16,045 nucleotides of DNA from contig OMRS01000163.1 in NCBI GenBank assembly GCA_900313545.1, positions 1-16,045 of the forward strand, in the 5' to 3' direction. Under the pieces are notes generated by a model. It made no database searches. It worked only from the letters and a program-made list of their open reading frames with translations, and was not told the origin of the DNA. Source of the DNA: an uncultured Eubacteriales bacterium. GTDB lineage: Bacteria > Bacillota_A > Clostridia > Christensenellales > Aristaeellaceae. The translations under genes were made by a program, and so were the position numbers. Below, in pieces: positions 13,899-16,045 of the stretch; the stretch's first letter is position 1, and each line of letters opens with the position of its first letter.

Positions 13899-15221
13899 AT
13901 GGACAGTAGTCTGTCAATACTGCTGATTACGCTCTGCATTTTTCTTTCAGCCTTTTTTTCAGCCGCCGAGACTTCCTTCTCCTCCCTCAACCGCATCCGC
14001 ATCAAGAACATGGCGGACAAGGGGGATGCCGGAGCACGTCTCGTATCACGCCTGCTTTCCCGTTACGGAAAGCTGCTCTCCACGGTACTCATCGGCAACA
14101 ACCTCGTCAACATCGGTGCCACCGCCATTGCCACCGTACTGTTCATCCGCGCCTACGGCGAGGATACGGGTTCAGGTCTGGCCACCCTGGTTATCACGCT
14201 GATTCTGCTGGTTTTCGGCGAAATCACGCCCAAGACCCTGGCCTCCAAACGGCCTGAAAAGATGGCCATCTTTGCCGCGCCCATTCTGCATGTGCTCATG
14301 GTGGTCTGCACTCCCCTCACGTGGCTGTTCTCCCGCTGGCAGAACTTCGTCTCCGGCCTCATTCCGGACAGTTCAGAGCTCTCCATTACGGAAGACGAGC
14401 TGCTGACCATGGTGGACACCGCGGAGAACGAGGGCGGCATCAACGAGCAGGAGAGCACCCTGATCCGCAATTCCATCGATTTTTCCGATCAGGAAGCCAA
14501 GGAAATCATGACCCCCCGTGTCGACATTGAAGGCATCGACCGCAGTTCCACCAAAGAGGATGTCTCCCGCCGCTTTGCCGAAACCGGCTATTCGCGCCTG
14601 CCTGTCTACGAGGAGGATGTTGACCACATTATCGGCATCATCTACCAGAAGGATTTTTTCAATAAAGTTTTTCCCTCCGACAGCGACATTTCCTCCATCA
14701 TCCGGCCCGTCCTCTTTATCACCGAGCACAAAAACATCGGCGAACTCCTGCGGGAGCTTCAACAGAAAAAACTGCAGATTGCCGTTGTCCTGGATGAATA
14801 CGGCGGCACGGCCGGCATCGTCACCATGGAGGATATTCTCGAAGAACTGGTGGGAGACATCTGGGACGAATCCGACGAGATCGTGAATCCCTGCGTCCGC
14901 ACCGGGGAAAACACCTGGGAAGTCAACGGGGACATGAACATCGACGACTTCTTCGCGGAGATCGAGTTCGAGCCGCGGGAATTCGAGTGCGACTATTCCA
15001 CCGTCGGCGGATGGGCCATCGAGATGCTGGACGCAGACCCTCACGTGGGCGACAGCTTTTCCTACCGGGACATCCCCGCGGAAGAAGGGGATGAAGAGGA
15101 CCCGGAGGATCCCGCCACCACCCTCACCGTCGTGGTGTCCGCCATGGACGACATGCGGGTGACCAAGCTGACCGTCCTTGTGACCAGGCCCGCCGCGGAG
15201 AAAGAGGAGGACGGGGAATAA
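13899..15221 (+). CDS. CNNM/CorC-type membrane protein with CBS pair ('hemolysin' family)
   Basis: Predicted divalent-cation (probably magnesium) transporter or efflux-associated protein, 440 residues. The N-terminal CNNM/DUF21 domain shows membrane segments around 5-24, 58-84, 93-115 and 123-145, with the family motifs FFSAAETSFSSLNRIRIKN (19-37) and GEITPKTLA (107-115). A tandem CBS pair follows (about 203-322), with MTPRVDIEGID, YSRLPVYEED, GIIYQKD and DEYGGTAGIVTMEDILEELVG. The C-terminal CorC_HlyC domain (about 333-430) contains FECDYSTVGGW. The last residues are acidic. The start at 13899 has AGGAGG 14 nt upstream, longer than ideal; no better in-frame ATG is near. The old 'hemolysin' name is not evidence of toxin activity. 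Confidence 0.93.
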   Translation: MDSSLSILLITLCIFLSAFFSAAETSFSSLNRIRIKNMADKGDAGARLVSRLLSRYGKLLSTVLIGNNLVNIGATAIATVLFIRAYGEDTGSGLATLVITLILLVFGEITPKTLASKRPEKMAIFAAPILHVLMVVCTPLTWLFSRWQNFVSGLIPDSSELSITEDELLTMVDTAENEGGINEQESTLIRNSIDFSDQEAKEIMTPRVDIEGIDRSSTKEDVSRRFAETGYSRLPVYEEDVDHIIGIIYQKDFFNKVFPSDSDISSIIRPVLFITEHKNIGELLRELQQKKLQIAVVLDEYGGTAGIVTMEDILEELVGDIWDESDEIVNPCVRTGENTWEVNGDMNIDDFFAEIEFEPREFECDYSTVGGWAIEMLDADPHVGDSFSYRDIPAEEGDEEDPEDPATTLTVVVSAMDDMRVTKLTVLVTRPAAEKEEDGE

Positions 15222-15263
15222 TCCTGTCCGTATGACTCCCCCGGATCGATCGGTCCGGACAAT

Positions 15264-15326
15264 AAAAAAGCGCTCCCTCCGGGCGAGGCGGTTCATGACC
15301 GTCTGTTTCCGGGAGGGAGCGTTTTT
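15264..15326. terminator. Bidirectional terminator between convergent genes
   Basis: CGCTCCCTCC (15271-15280) pairs perfectly with GGAGGGAGCG (15312-15321), flanked by A6 on the left (15264-15269) and T5 on the right (15322-15326), so it can act in both directions. The long loop contains a GACGGTCATGAACCGCC-like sub-hairpin on the minus strand. It lies between the CorC-type gene and the YitT gene. A near-palindrome starting CCGGA and ending TCCGG (15241-15258) lies just before it. Confidence 0.8.
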
Positions 15327-15356
15327 GTGCTGTTTGCGGAACGGGGAGGGCGGGAT

Positions 15357-16045
15357 TCACTCGATCTCCAGCGTCTGTCGCTCCTTGGTGAAGCCGCGGC
15401 CCCGGACCTCCTTGATTTTCGTCACGGTGATGAAGGCCTCCGGGTCGATCTCCTGGATCAGCTCCGTGGCGGCGAAGAGCTTCCGGTTGGGAATGACGCA
15501 GAGCACGCCCTTCTGCTGCTGCTCCAGGCATCCGGTCTCGATCATGGCCATGGTGACGCCGGCCTCCAGATCCTTCAGCAGGCGATGGCGGATCTCCTCG
15601 TACCGGGACGAAATGGCAAAGATCTGAATCTGGTCCGTGCCGAACAGCATCACCTGATCCAGCACGATGGTCTCCAGCACCAGCACCACGATGCCGTACA
15701 GGAGCTTCTCCGGCTTGTGGAAGAATGCCTGGCCTCCCACCACCGCGAAGTCCGTCAGGTATACAAACACCGCCACGGGCAGGTGGAACCACTTGTGGAG
15801 CATCAGGTTGAGAATGTCCACGCCGCCGGTGGAGGAGCCCACCCGCATGACCATGCCCAGCGCCAGTCCCATGAGGACACCGGCAAAGATGGCGGCCAGC
15901 AGCTCGTTGTCCGTCAGGCTTCCGATCCCGGGGATCCGCTGCATGAAGCCCAGCATCACCGGATACAGCACCGACGACGCCACGGTGGTGAGAAAGAATT
16001 TCTTCCCCAGCACCAGCAGTCCGGCCAGAAGCAGGATCAGGTTCA
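15357..16045 (-). CDS. YitT-family membrane protein with DUF2179 domain, 5' end beyond the window
   Basis: Integral membrane protein of unknown function, with 229 complete codons visible. The frame remains open to the right edge and reads NLILLLAGLLVLGKKFFLTT, which is typical YitT interior sequence, so the GTG at 16011-16013 is not the true start and an N-terminal part of about 50-70 residues is missing. Visible features are hydrophobic segments, the YitT hallmark GSSTGGVDILN, a further membrane helix pair, and the C-terminal soluble DUF2179 domain with LEAGVTMAMIETGC, VLCVIPNRKL and ITVTKIKEVRGRGF. The family is widespread in Firmicutes; transport is suspected but not established. It ends at the shared terminator with the CorC-type gene. 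Confidence 0.93.
   Translation of the reverse strand, partial: NLILLLAGLLVLGKKFFLTTVASSVLYPVMLGFMQRIPGIGSLTDNELLAAIFAGVLMGLALGMVMRVGSSTGGVDILNLMLHKWFHLPVAVFVYLTDFAVVGGQAFFHKPEKLLYGIVVLVLETIVLDQVMLFGTDQIQIFAISSRYEEIRHRLLKDLEAGVTMAMIETGCLEQQQKGVLCVIPNRKLFAATELIQEIDPEAFITVTKIKEVRGRGFTKERQTLEIE

Noticed and set aside
13483..13926. 147-codon plus-strand frame in the spacer before the CorC-type gene
   Set aside because: It has no ribosome site, crosses a promoter, two hairpins and the next promoter, and overlaps the true start of the next gene.
14373..15296. 307-codon minus-strand frame opposite the CorC-type gene
   Set aside because: It is an antisense shadow; the plus strand has conserved CBS and CorC_HlyC domains.

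Overview
The window is a GC-rich stretch (roughly 60% by eye) of ordinary bacterial chromosome. It is densely packed with Shine-Dalgarno-led genes on both strands. Several features point to a Firmicute (Clostridia) from a host-associated or gut setting: AGGAGG-type ribosome sites, intrinsic terminators, a YitT-family membrane protein, a sialic-acid catabolic locus and a CUT1-type sugar ABC transporter without its own ATPase. The substrate-binding protein has a plain AxA signal peptide and no lipobox, which I associate loosely with uncultured Christensenellales-like Clostridia; this taxonomic guess is weak. I see no rRNA, tRNA, CRISPR array, transposase, integrase or phage gene.

Left part (1-5758), housekeeping and accessory enzymes: a short-chain dehydrogenase (minus) diverges from a cardiolipin synthase (plus). 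The cardiolipin synthase converges on, and overlaps by 20 bp, an exported metallophosphoesterase (minus). That gene diverges from a GNAT acetyltransferase followed by a small HD-domain hydrolase (plus). After a strong hairpin comes an aldo/keto reductase (minus) that is broken by a frameshift right after its catalytic lysine.

Centre (5837-13271), the main system: a divergent N-acetylneuraminate (sialic acid) utilisation locus. On the minus strand is a probable operon: an FCD/GntR regulator, nanE (ManNAc-6-P epimerase), a ROK kinase (probable NanK) and a HAD phosphatase, with 4-bp ATGA overlaps between nanE, the kinase and the HAD gene. On the plus strand are a substrate-binding protein, two permeases and nanA (sialate lyase), closed by an intrinsic terminator with a T7 tract. 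The roughly 265-bp divergent region carries a near-consensus promoter for the regulator operon, a second promoter for the transporter operon and an inverted repeat between them. Together the genes would import sialic acid, cleave it to ManNAc plus pyruvate, phosphorylate ManNAc and epimerise it to GlcNAc-6-P. The later steps (NagA, NagB), a sialidase and the transporter ATPase are not in the window and must be encoded elsewhere.

Right part (13272-16045): a gene-free stretch of about 620 bp whose second half has a promoter immediately followed by two stem-loops, then a second promoter. Next is a CNNM/CorC-type 'hemolysin' membrane protein with CBS domains (plus), then a bidirectional terminator and a YitT-family protein (minus) that runs off the end of the window.

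I did not find a clearly undescribed system. The items most worth a second look are the structured intergenic element at 13640-13797, the frameshifted reductase, the non-lipidated binding protein, the HAD gene coupled to the nan operon, and the control elements of the divergent nan region.
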